64,000 nt of DNA from an uncultured Lachnospiraceae bacterium (GTDB lineage Bacteria > Bacillota > Clostridia > Lachnospirales > Lachnospiraceae), in contig CADCII010000005.1 of the NCBI GenBank assembly GCA_902801515.1, forward strand, positions 1 through 64,000. The letters are read 5' to 3'. The first letter of the stretch is position 1. The number at the start of each line of letters is the position of its first letter. The notes below the pieces were generated by a model. The model searched no databases, was not told where the DNA came from, and saw nothing but the letters and a program-made list of their open reading frames with translations. The translations under genes were made by a program, and so were the position numbers. Shown here piece after piece: positions 25,363 through 32,829 of this stretch.

Positions 25363-25749
25363 ATGAAGAATTTTACCATCACCGTTAACGGCAATGTATA
25401 TGATGTCACAGTAGAAGAAGGCGGCGCAGGCGCAGCAGCACCGGTCGCAGCAGCTCCGAAGGCAGCCCCGAAGGCAGCAGCTCCGAAGGCAGCTCCGGCA
25501 GCTCCGAAGGCAGCAGCACCCTCCGCAGGAGCAGGAGCGGTCAAGGTTACCGCATCTGTACCGGGCAAGGTGTTCAAGGTAAATGCAACTGCAGGCCAGG
25601 CTGTAAAGAGCGGTGATCCGATCATCACCCTTGAAGCAATGAAGATGGAGATCCCGGTTGTCGCTCCGCAGGACGGCACCATCGCTTCCATTGATGTTGC
25701 AGCAGGCGACGCAGTTGAGAACGGACAGGTTCTCGCGACTATGAACTGA
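25363..25749 (+). CDS. Biotin carboxyl carrier subunit of decarboxylase
   Basis: 128 residues. The start at 25363 is set by AGGAG at 25348, ten bases upstream; an ATG at 25354 is too close to it. A short beta N terminus (MKNFTITVNGNVYDVTVEE) is followed by a flexible Ala/Pro/Lys linker (about 28-60) and the biotinyl domain. The biotin Lys is K94 in LEAMKMEIPVV. The closing strand is VENGQVLATMN. It swings carboxybiotin between the carboxyltransferases and the OadB channel. Equivalent to the 1.3S subunit of transcarboxylase or the gamma/C-terminal part of decarboxylases. Confidence 0.93.
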   Translation: MKNFTITVNGNVYDVTVEEGGAGAAAPVAAAPKAAPKAAAPKAAPAAPKAAAPSAGAGAVKVTASVPGKVFKVNATAGQAVKSGDPIITLEAMKMEIPVVAPQDGTIASIDVAAGDAVENGQVLATMN

Positions 25750-25790
25750 ACTGCCCGGACCTATAAGTCCTGACGTTAGGAGGTTATTCA

Positions 25791-26948
25791 ATGGAATACG
25801 TTGCAAATACATTGTCAAATCTTCTGCATCAGACCGCGTTCCTGAACCTGACCTGGGGCAACTACGTCATGATGATCGTCGCCTTTGTATTTCTGTATCT
25901 GGCGATCCGGCATGACTTTGAACCGCTCCTGCTGGTACCGATCGCGTTTGGTATGCTGCTGGTCAACATCTATCCGGATATCATTACAGATCTGTCGACG
26001 GATATCCTCGGTGTTGAACATGCCGGCGGACTGATGCACTACTTCTACATACTTGATGAGGCCGCGATCCTCCCATCCCTGATCTTCATGGGAGTCGGAG
26101 CGATGACAGACTTCGGACCTCTGATCGCGAACCCGATCTCATTTATCATGGGTGCCGCTGCACAGCTGGGTATCTATATTGCTTATTTCCTGGCAATCGC
26201 TTTTGGCTTCAATGGCAAGGCTGCAGCCGCGATCTCCATTATCGGCGGCGCTGATGGCCCGACCTCCATCTTCCTTGCCGGTAAGCTTGGCCAGACTACT
26301 CTGATGGGACCGATCGCAGTCGCTGCATATTCCTATATGTCGCTGGTTCCGATCATCCAGCCGCCCATCATGAAACTGTTTACCAGCGAGAAGGACAGAA
26401 AGATCAAGATGGAACAGCTTCGTCCTGTCACCCAGCTTGAGAAGATCCTGTTCCCGATCATTATAACGGTTGTTGTCTGCATGATCCTTCCGACAACAGC
26501 TCCGCTGGTCGGTATGCTGATGCTCGGTAACCTGTTCCGTGAATGCGGCGTTACACGTCAGCTTACCGAAACGGCTTCAAACGCAATGATGTACATCGTT
26601 GTCATCCTGCTCGGAACTTCTGTCGGCGCATCCACGTCCGCGGAGGCATTCCTGAATGTCCAGACACTGAAGATCGTTGTCCTTGGTCTGGTTGCATTTG
26701 CCTTCGGTACGATGGGAGGTGTATGGCTTGGACAGTTCTTTAAGAAGATATCCGGAGGAAAGATCAATCCGCTGATCGGCTCCGCAGGCGTGTCCGCTGT
26801 TCCGATGGCGGCGCGCGTCTCGCAGAAAGTCGGTGCGCAGGCGGATCCTACAAACTTCCTTCTGATGCATGCTATGGGACCGAACGTTGCAGGTGTTATC
26901 GGTACCGCTGTCGCAGCCGGTACCTTCATGGCAATCTATGGTGTATAA
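25791..26948 (+). CDS. oadB: Na+-translocating decarboxylase beta subunit
   Basis: 385 residues with ten or so hydrophobic segments. The Na+-site motif GGADGPTSIFLAGKLG is near residue 155, and GSAGVSAVPMAARVSQKVG with NFLLMHAMGPNVAGVIG lies near the end, as in OadB/MmdB/GcdB. It decarboxylates carboxybiotin and exports Na+ across the membrane, storing the energy of decarboxylation. AGGAGG is directly upstream (25779). The name oadB is used for the family; the true substrate depends on the carboxyltransferase used. Confidence 0.93.
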   Translation: MEYVANTLSNLLHQTAFLNLTWGNYVMMIVAFVFLYLAIRHDFEPLLLVPIAFGMLLVNIYPDIITDLSTDILGVEHAGGLMHYFYILDEAAILPSLIFMGVGAMTDFGPLIANPISFIMGAAAQLGIYIAYFLAIAFGFNGKAAAAISIIGGADGPTSIFLAGKLGQTTLMGPIAVAAYSYMSLVPIIQPPIMKLFTSEKDRKIKMEQLRPVTQLEKILFPIIITVVVCMILPTTAPLVGMLMLGNLFRECGVTRQLTETASNAMMYIVVILLGTSVGASTSAEAFLNVQTLKIVVLGLVAFAFGTMGGVWLGQFFKKISGGKINPLIGSAGVSAVPMAARVSQKVGAQADPTNFLLMHAMGPNVAGVIGTAVAAGTFMAIYGV

Positions 26949-26990
26949 CCGCCAGCCAGATTACAATTAATCAGGAAAGGATATAAGACA

Positions 26991-28400
26991 ATGGCAGCAG
27001 AAAAAAAGCCGATTAAAATTACTGAAACCGTGCTGCGTGACGCGCATCAGTCCCTGATCGCGACCCGTATGCCGACAGAAGAGATGCTCCCGATCATCGA
27101 CAAGATGGATCAGGTCGGTTATCACTCCGTAGAGTGCTGGGGCGGCGCGACTTTTGACGCAGCGCTCCGCTTCCTGAAGGAAGACCCGTGGATCAGACTG
27201 AGAAAACTTCGTGATGGCTTTAAGAACACGAAGCTGCAGATGCTCTTCCGCGGACAGAACATCCTTGGCTACAAGCCGTATGCAGATGACGTCGTTGAGT
27301 ACTTTGTCCAGAAGTCCATCGCGAACGGCATCGATATCATAAGGATCTTTGACTGCTTCAATGACCTGAGAAATCTTGAGACCTGCGTCAAGGCAGCAAA
27401 CAAGGAAAAGGGCCATGCCCAGATCGCGCTGTCCTATACGCTTGGCGATGCGTACACCCTCGATTACTGGGTTGACATCTCCAAGAGAATCCAGGACATG
27501 GGCGCAGATTCTATCTGCATCAAGGATATGGCAGGCCTGCTTCTTCCCTACACGGCTACCGAACTGATCGCAGCCATGAAGGATGCAGTGGATCTTCCGA
27601 TCCAGCTTCACACTCACTATACTTCCGGCGCAGCTTCCATGACTTACCTCAAGGCAGTCGAAGCCGGCGTAGACGTGATCGACTGCGCAATGAGCCCGTT
27701 CGCACTGGGTACCTCTCAGCCGGCGACTGAGGTTATGGTCAAGACCTTCGAGGGTACTCCGTACGATTCCGGTCTGGATATGAAGCTTCTGGAGCAGATT
27801 GCAGATTATTTCCGTCCGTACAGAGACGAGTGCCTGGAGAGCGGTCTGCTGAATCCGAAGAACATGGGCGTCAACATCAAGACGCTGGTCTATCAGGTAC
27901 CGGGCGGTATGCTTTCGAACCTGACCTCGCAGCTTGACAAACTCGGCGCAGCTGACAAGTACTATGAGGTGCTTGAGGAAGTTCCGAACGTACGTAAGGA
28001 TCTTGGTGAGCCGCCTCTGGTAACCCCGTCCTCACAGATCGTCGGAACGCAGGCTGTTATGAATATCATCGCAGGCGAGCGCTACAAGATGGTCCCGCAG
28101 GAGACCAAGGATGTTCTGTGCGGAAAGTACGGCGAGACCGTTAAGCCGTTCAACAAGGAAGTCCAGAAGAAGTGCATCGGCGATGCCAAGGTCATCACCT
28201 ATCGTCCGGCAGACGATATCGAGCCGATGCTTCCGGGATACGAGAAAGAGATCGCGCAGTATAAGGAGATGGACGAGGATGTCCTTACCTATGCACTGTT
28301 CCCGCAGGTCGCAATCGACTACTTCAAGTATCGTCAGGCACAGGAGACCGGCGTAGATCCGACAGTCGGCGATACCGCGAACAAAGCATACCCTGTATAA
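26991..28400 (+). CDS. oadA: Oxaloacetate decarboxylase alpha / pyruvate carboxylase subunit B-like carboxyltransferase
   Basis: 469 residues, with the barrel and the helical domain but no biotin domain of its own. Motifs: TVLRDAHQSLIATRM (metal Asp), ECWGGATFDAALRFL, MLFRGQNILGYK, the Lys of SICIKDMAGLL, and HTHYTSGAASM with the two metal His. It moves CO2 between oxaloacetate/pyruvate and biotin, like OadA and the 5S subunit of transcarboxylase. The biotin comes from the separate carrier gene at 25363. RBS AGGAAAGGAT precedes the ATG. It ends the operon and is followed by a long perfect hairpin. Confidence 0.93.
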   Translation: MAAEKKPIKITETVLRDAHQSLIATRMPTEEMLPIIDKMDQVGYHSVECWGGATFDAALRFLKEDPWIRLRKLRDGFKNTKLQMLFRGQNILGYKPYADDVVEYFVQKSIANGIDIIRIFDCFNDLRNLETCVKAANKEKGHAQIALSYTLGDAYTLDYWVDISKRIQDMGADSICIKDMAGLLLPYTATELIAAMKDAVDLPIQLHTHYTSGAASMTYLKAVEAGVDVIDCAMSPFALGTSQPATEVMVKTFEGTPYDSGLDMKLLEQIADYFRPYRDECLESGLLNPKNMGVNIKTLVYQVPGGMLSNLTSQLDKLGAADKYYEVLEEVPNVRKDLGEPPLVTPSSQIVGTQAVMNIIAGERYKMVPQETKDVLCGKYGETVKPFNKEVQKKCIGDAKVITYRPADDIEPMLPGYEKEIAQYKEMDEDVLTYALFPQVAIDYFKYRQAQETGVDPTVGDTANKAYPV

Positions 28401-28424
28401 TAGTAAAGAGACCGGTCACGGTTG

Positions 28425-28487
28425 AATTCAAAGACGCCCTGCCTTGTCATGCATTTATGTATGAAAGAGGCAGGGCGTCTTTGAATT
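28425..28487 (+). terminator. Long perfect hairpin after the decarboxylase operon
   Basis: A 20-bp perfect stem (28425-28444 with 28468-28487; core AAGACGCCCTGCCT) with a 23-nt loop that can itself pair weakly. No T run follows on the + strand, so it may act as a terminator or as an RNA end-protecting structure. Confidence 0.6.
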
Positions 28488-28513
28488 TGAACCCGCGAAG
28501 CAGGCTCTTTGGG

Positions 28514-28542
28514 TTGACTTCTAACTATAGTTTTCTTATACT
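28514..28542 (+). promoter_or_regulatory. Promoter of the DtxR-type regulator with a palindrome in the spacer
   Basis: TTGACT (28514-28519) and TATACT (28537-28542), spacer 17 bp. The spacer holds the perfect palindrome AACTATAGTT (28523-28532), and CTAACT occurs on both sides (28521, 28541). The place is ideal for repression, possibly by the regulator itself. Confidence 0.7.
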
Positions 28543-28623
28543 AACTGATGAAGGCGCATGTATGTCGTATTCTCAGAAGAGTTTATTTTGGAATACTGTG
28601 GCGTGAAGGAGAAGGTGATTAAT

Positions 28624-28992
28624 ATGGTAGCGACTGAATCTGCTGAAAATTATCTTGAGGCAATCCTTGTTCTCAGTAAGGAGAAACCCGTTGTAAGAAG
28701 TGTTGACGTATCGAATCATACCGGATTTCGCAAGTCCAGTATTTCGATTGCCATGAAGAACCTGAAGGCAGAAGGCTATATCACAATAAGTCCGGAGGGA
28801 TATATCTATCTTACAGAGAGCGGCATGGAGATCGCTTCCATGATCTATGAGCGACATACGGTTCTGTCAAAATGGTTCATGCATCTCGGAGTTGATGAGA
28901 AGATCGCTGTTGAGGACGCCTGCAGGATAGAGCATGATATCAGCGCAGAGAGTTTTGAAGCGATCAAGAATTATATCAGCAGGCATTCATGA
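28624..28992 (+). CDS. DtxR/MntR-type metal-dependent regulator
   Basis: 122 residues from ATG 28624, which follows AAGGAG at 28606. A longer frame from 28558 would start about nine bases after the predicted transcription start, which is unlikely. The N-terminal winged helix (SAENYLEAILVLSKEKPVVRSVDVS; STGFRKSSISIAMKNL-like recognition helix) and the dimer/metal domain (LSKWFMHLGVDEKIAVEDACRIEHDIS) match DtxR/MntR proteins. Metal ligands of the family (Glu, Cys, His in EDACRIEHD) are kept. It lacks the SH3 domain of long DtxR. Likely role: Mn2+ or Fe2+ homeostasis. No metal transporter is adjacent. It overlaps the next gene by four bases. Confidence 0.85.
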   Translation: MVATESAENYLEAILVLSKEKPVVRSVDVSNHTGFRKSSISIAMKNLKAEGYITISPEGYIYLTESGMEIASMIYERHTVLSKWFMHLGVDEKIAVEDACRIEHDISAESFEAIKNYISRHS

Positions 28993-30026
28993 AGAATACA
29001 GATTCAGAAGTTAAAGCTGGAAAGAGAAGATATACCGAGGTCGATATCGCTAGAGGCATCGGTATTCTTTTTGTTGTCCTGGGACACTCTATTAAACAGA
29101 CGGAAGTTTCCGCCGGGTGGATCCGTGTCCTGACGTATATCATATACAGTTTTCATATGCCCCTGTTTTTCTGCCTGTCAGGGTTTGTGTCCCACAGGAT
29201 ACTGACCATGGACAGGAAACAGCGAATGAATTATATAGGGGGCAGGGCGTGGAGGCTCCTGATTCCATATTTTACGATCGGACTGATCTACATTCCTGTC
29301 AAATTAAAGCTCAGTTCTGCGGCGGTAAAGCCATTTACGGTATCTGACATTCCGAAACTGCTGATCGGTAAGAATCCGGATGTGTCCCTGTGGTTCCTGT
29401 ATGTTCTGTTCATTATTGAACTGTGCTGCGCACTGGTGATCAACACTTATAATTTCAGGTCCATCTGGTACGGCAGTTTCTTCCTGAGTGTTGCCATCTA
29501 CTGGGCGAACCTGGATATCCGTACTCTGAAATATCTGTTCTTCTTTCTTGCCGGAATCTGGGTCAGGCTTAAGTTTGAAGACTGCCGGAAGGAAGGGATA
29601 GAAGACGCGATGGGGGGACAGGCGCTGCTGGCGTTCCTGGCGCTTGTGGCAGACATCGCCGCGATCATTTTCCTGTACAGGACCACTATTACTGTCACGA
29701 TGATGCTGACAAGCCTGTGCGGGATCTACCTGACGATATGGATCGCGTCAAGACTGGTATACAATATTGACGGAGAGCCGATCAGGCCCGGGCGCCTGGG
29801 CAGCATCCTGCTGACACTTGGTCTCTTTTCAATGGACATCTACATACTGCACGAACCGATCATGACAGCCCTGAAACTGCTTCTGTGGAACCGGCTTGGG
29901 TGGAATTACATTTTGTGCACGCTGATCATATTCCTTGCAGCACTGTGTATTCCGATCCCGCTGTCAAAATGGATCATAAGAAAAATAAAACTGCTGCGTA
30001 TACTGCTTCTCGGAGAACGTGAATAA
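28989..30026 (+). CDS. Acyltransferase family 3 membrane protein
   Basis: 345 residues with about ten membrane spans. The N terminus has the family signature: RYTEVDIARGIGILFVVLGH followed by a His, and SFHMPLFFCLSGF. This family transfers acyl groups (mostly acetyl) to sugars of surface polymers or to peptidoglycan from the cytoplasmic side. ATGA overlap with the regulator gene suggests coupled translation. The target is unknown; the nearby secreted SGNH-like protein (32128) could be a partner acting on the same acyl groups. Confidence 0.85.
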   Translation: MKNTDSEVKAGKRRYTEVDIARGIGILFVVLGHSIKQTEVSAGWIRVLTYIIYSFHMPLFFCLSGFVSHRILTMDRKQRMNYIGGRAWRLLIPYFTIGLIYIPVKLKLSSAAVKPFTVSDIPKLLIGKNPDVSLWFLYVLFIIELCCALVINTYNFRSIWYGSFFLSVAIYWANLDIRTLKYLFFFLAGIWVRLKFEDCRKEGIEDAMGGQALLAFLALVADIAAIIFLYRTTITVTMMLTSLCGIYLTIWIASRLVYNIDGEPIRPGRLGSILLTLGLFSMDIYILHEPIMTALKLLLWNRLGWNYILCTLIIFLAALCIPIPLSKWIIRKIKLLRILLLGERE

Positions 30027-30485
30027 TTGAAGACGAAGGAAAACAGAAAAATATTCTATATCACATGGTTCTGCGTGATCGTAACTGCGATCCTGATCGT
30101 CGCTACGCTGATCCGGTCTCACAGACCCAGCAAAGGAAGACCGTATGAGCGTCTGTCTGTGGAAGAAGCACGTCTTTATATGAGTTATGAAGCAGAGTAT
30201 CTGATCCTGGATGTGCGCAGCAGGGAAGCTTATGAGAAGGGACATCTGGATAAGGCCGTCAATATCGAGTATGACAGTCTGGTAGAAAAAGCGGATGATG
30301 TGCTGAGAAACCGGGGCATTACGGTATATGTATACGGCAAGGATTCTTCCCAGAGCTGCGCGGCCGCGCAGAAACTGAGCGACATCGGGTATAATTCTGT
30401 ATCTGAGATAGGGAGTTATTCAGACTGGACATCATATCTGTCGGAACCGGAAACAGAAAGTCTGCTTGCTGACGATCTGGGCTGA
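30027..30485 (+). CDS. Membrane-anchored rhodanese-like protein without catalytic Cys
   Basis: 152 residues, starting with TTG directly after the stop of the acyltransferase gene; GGAG at 30012 supports this. An N-terminal membrane anchor (FYITWFCVIVTAILIVATLI) is followed by a rhodanese fold: YLILDVRSREAYEKGHLDKA and AAAQKLSDIGYNSVSEIG. The active-site loop reads VYVYGKDSSQS, where the sulfur-accepting Cys should stand at the third position, so sulfurtransferase activity is unlikely. It may be a binding or regulatory domain outside the membrane. Cotranscription with the acyltransferase is likely. Confidence 0.78.
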   Translation: MKTKENRKIFYITWFCVIVTAILIVATLIRSHRPSKGRPYERLSVEEARLYMSYEAEYLILDVRSREAYEKGHLDKAVNIEYDSLVEKADDVLRNRGITVYVYGKDSSQSCAAAQKLSDIGYNSVSEIGSYSDWTSYLSEPETESLLADDLG

Positions 30486-30531
30486 TAACAGCTCTCTGAC
30501 AGCACCAGTTCAATTAAATACGGGTTATTAT

Positions 30532-30565
30532 CAGGCGTCTTCGTGCAGGCGCCTGGAACCTTTTT
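30532..30565 (+). terminator. First of two tandem terminators
   Basis: CAGGCG (30532-30537) pairs with CGCCTG (30550-30555), then GAACC and TTTTT. Confidence 0.6.
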
Positions 30566-30575
30566 GTAATAAAGG

Positions 30576-30598
30576 ACTGCTCCGGGCAGTTTTTTTTT
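30576..30598 (+). terminator. Second of two tandem terminators
   Basis: ACTGC (30576-30580), TCCGG loop, GCAGT (30586-30590), then eight T. Together with the hairpin just before it, this isolates the envelope island from the upstream unit. Confidence 0.75.
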
Positions 30599-30630
30599 AT
30601 TAAGATATAGACAGGTCTTCTGTTAATATG

Positions 30631-30659
30631 TTACATTTATATTTAATAAATGTTACAAT
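30631..30659 (+). promoter_or_regulatory. Promoter of the Ig-like secreted protein gene
   Basis: TTACAT (30631-30636) and TACAAT (30654-30659) with a 17-bp spacer and TGT extension. Placing transcription start near 30667 rules out the ATG at 30650 as the gene start. Confidence 0.68.
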
Positions 30660-30706
30660 ACGCTAATAATGTTTGCCGGGGTGTCAGAGAAGATGGAGAA
30701 GAGCTT

Positions 30707-32113
30707 ATGAGAAGAGAAGGAAGGAGAAGCATCAGGCTAGTACTGGTCATGATCCTTTTTGCAGGAATCCTGTGCCTTGCAGGTTCTATTCGGACGCCGG
30801 CTGCTTCGGTCAAGAAGCTCACTATGATGAAAGGACAGGTCCGGAGACTGAATAAAAATGGCGCAACGTGGTCTTCAAGCAGAAAGAAGGTCGCTGTTGT
30901 CGACGCCGGCGGGAATGTTACTGCTCTGAAAAAGGGGACAGCTGTCATTACTGCGAAGGTCGGAAAGAAGAAAACCCGCTATCGTGTAAAGGTTCAGGCA
31001 CCGAAACTGGGTAAGACTTCCAGGAAGGTAAAAGTTGGCAAGTCGTTCTCACTGAAGATAAAGGGAACTAACAGGAAGTTCAAATGGAGTTCTTCCAATC
31101 CTTCCGTCGCCCAGGTCACTCAGAAGAAGTCATGGAAATATAAATGCAAGGTAACCGGAAAACGGAACGGTGTCGCCAGGATCAGTGCTGCTTACAAGGG
31201 AGTGACTCTGACATGCGCAGTCACTGTGGGTACCGGACAGCCGGGTAAGGTCTTCAGGATGTACCTGTCCAACGGGGATCTGCTCAAGACTCTCACCTAT
31301 GATCGTACGGATACCGCGAAATATGTCAGTTCCATCAGCCGGTACGGACAGAGTGCACCACTGTATATCTCTGCAGACGGCGGAGACGGCCTGGAGAATA
31401 TATGGTCCGAAGACAATAACGGTGCCATCGGTGTACCGGGGGCAAAACTCTCTGACGCGGCAGTGAAGGGAACTATCAAGAAAGCCTGCCTGTGGGCAAG
31501 AGCAGTCTGTGACAGTCCTTATCACGGATATGACAACGGACACAACTATGACGGTTCCCAGGACTGCTGGGCATGGGGACAGGCTAAACCGAATGCGCTT
31601 GGAACAGGTGATTACTGCTGCTACAGCATTCCGCTGTGTGCGTATTATTTTGCGGGCGTCAATGTACTTGGAGAAAGCCTGGGAGGACCGGACGCAAAAT
31701 ATGTGCCGCATTCAACCCTGCTGATGCATCACAGCGATGTCTCATTTTATGGGGTGACCAAGAAGCCGGTAGTCAGTACCGGACCGTATGACAGCATGTA
31801 TCTCTATCCGAGATGCGGCTTCAAGGATATGATATCTTCATTTAAGAACAACAGAAGTACCTTTGTTTTCAAGGCTGGTGATGTGGCAACATACGGAAGT
31901 CATGCGCAGCTGATCATTGAAGACGGTACGAAAGGAAAATGCAGTGTAGCGCAGGCGTTCGGACCGACTAATAAAAAGCAGTCGAAGGAAATAGGCGGAG
32001 ACCAGAGCTATGAGCTTGGAGTCGGAAGTCTGCACCGTGCCAGCGACATTGCTCATATCTGGAGATTTACCGGTGAAGGCGTGCGGCTTAATACAGTTGG
32101 TCTGATAGACTGA
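30707..32113 (+). CDS. Secreted protein with Ig-like (BIG2) domains and NlpC/P60-like C-terminal domain
   Basis: 468 residues from ATG 30707, with GGAG eight bases upstream. A signal/anchor segment (LVLVMILFAGILCLAGSI) is followed by two BIG2-like repeats (ending VTALKKGTAVITAKVGKKK and about NGVARISAAYKGVTLTCAVTV). The last ~270 residues contain GDYCCYSIPLCAYYFAG and, later, KAGDVATYGSHAQLIIEDG. The Cys and His in these settings resemble the NlpC/P60 or CHAP wall-peptidase fold. That assignment is by motif only. The protein is very rich in Lys. Probably a wall-bound enzyme. The next gene starts 14 nt downstream. Confidence 0.72.
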   Translation: MRREGRRSIRLVLVMILFAGILCLAGSIRTPAASVKKLTMMKGQVRRLNKNGATWSSSRKKVAVVDAGGNVTALKKGTAVITAKVGKKKTRYRVKVQAPKLGKTSRKVKVGKSFSLKIKGTNRKFKWSSSNPSVAQVTQKKSWKYKCKVTGKRNGVARISAAYKGVTLTCAVTVGTGQPGKVFRMYLSNGDLLKTLTYDRTDTAKYVSSISRYGQSAPLYISADGGDGLENIWSEDNNGAIGVPGAKLSDAAVKGTIKKACLWARAVCDSPYHGYDNGHNYDGSQDCWAWGQAKPNALGTGDYCCYSIPLCAYYFAGVNVLGESLGGPDAKYVPHSTLLMHHSDVSFYGVTKKPVVSTGPYDSMYLYPRCGFKDMISSFKNNRSTFVFKAGDVATYGSHAQLIIEDGTKGKCSVAQAFGPTNKKQSKEIGGDQSYELGVGSLHRASDIAHIWRFTGEGVRLNTVGLID

Positions 32114-32127
32114 GAGAGGAGATAAAG

Positions 32128-32829
32128 ATGACAGAAAAGAGATCGTTATCCGGCGGAATACTGGTACTGATCCTCGGGATCATGATGTGCCTTGCTTTTT
32201 CGGGCAGAGCGTACGCATGGCATTCCCCTGTAGGGCGGCCTGCCTCCAGCACCTATGTGAAGAATACTGACAAACGTCAGGTAATCATCTATGTCGGGGA
32301 TTCCCGTGTCATGTATATGACCTGCGGACCGAAGAAGTCTTCAAGGCGGGCTAATTTTGCCTTTGCCTATATCAATGGCGGAAATGTAACATCCATCAAT
32401 AAAAACGGCAGCCTGACTCCTTATGTGACAAAACTCATCAACAAGTACAGAATGCGTAATCCAGTAATCGTATTCAACTTCGGACTGAACGGTAACGGCA
32501 ACGTGAAGAAGAACGCCAAACGAGTCATCCGGATCTACAGGTGGTGGATGAAGCAGTATCCGGATCTGCGTTTTGTAGTAGAGAGTGTTAACCCGACGAG
32601 ACTGACCAAGGGTTCTTATTCCGACAAGAAGGTGGTGAAGCTGAACAAACGCCTTCGCGCGGCATTTGAGCCTGAGGGAATCTGGATGGACAATTATACT
32701 GTCATGCTGAATCAGAAGATTATCAAAAAGAGCGGATATGGTTTTAAAGACAATTACCATTATAAATGGAAAACCAGCAAAAAGATGCTCCGCATCGTCC
32801 GCAATTGGGTAGAGGAGAATGTAAAATGA
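32128..32829 (+). CDS. Secreted SGNH/GDSL-like hydrolase
   Basis: 233 residues. Signal peptide with cleavage likely after GRAYA. The four SGNH blocks are recognisable: IIYVGDSRVMYM (Ser), AYINGGNV (Gly), VFNFGLNGNGN (Asn), and DNYHYKWKTS (Asp/His) near the C terminus. Such proteins remove or add acyl groups on polysaccharides or peptidoglycan outside the membrane. RBS GAGAGGAG lies before the ATG. It overlaps the next membrane gene by four bases, which suggests a joint function. Confidence 0.75.
   Translation: MTEKRSLSGGILVLILGIMMCLAFSGRAYAWHSPVGRPASSTYVKNTDKRQVIIYVGDSRVMYMTCGPKKSSRRANFAFAYINGGNVTSINKNGSLTPYVTKLINKYRMRNPVIVFNFGLNGNGNVKKNAKRVIRIYRWWMKQYPDLRFVVESVNPTRLTKGSYSDKKVVKLNKRLRAAFEPEGIWMDNYTVMLNQKIIKKSGYGFKDNYHYKWKTSKKMLRIVRNWVEENVK

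Noticed and set aside
28558..28623. Longer start for the DtxR-type regulator
   Set aside because: The ATG would be about nine bases after the predicted transcription start, without a ribosome site; the family begins at the later ATG.
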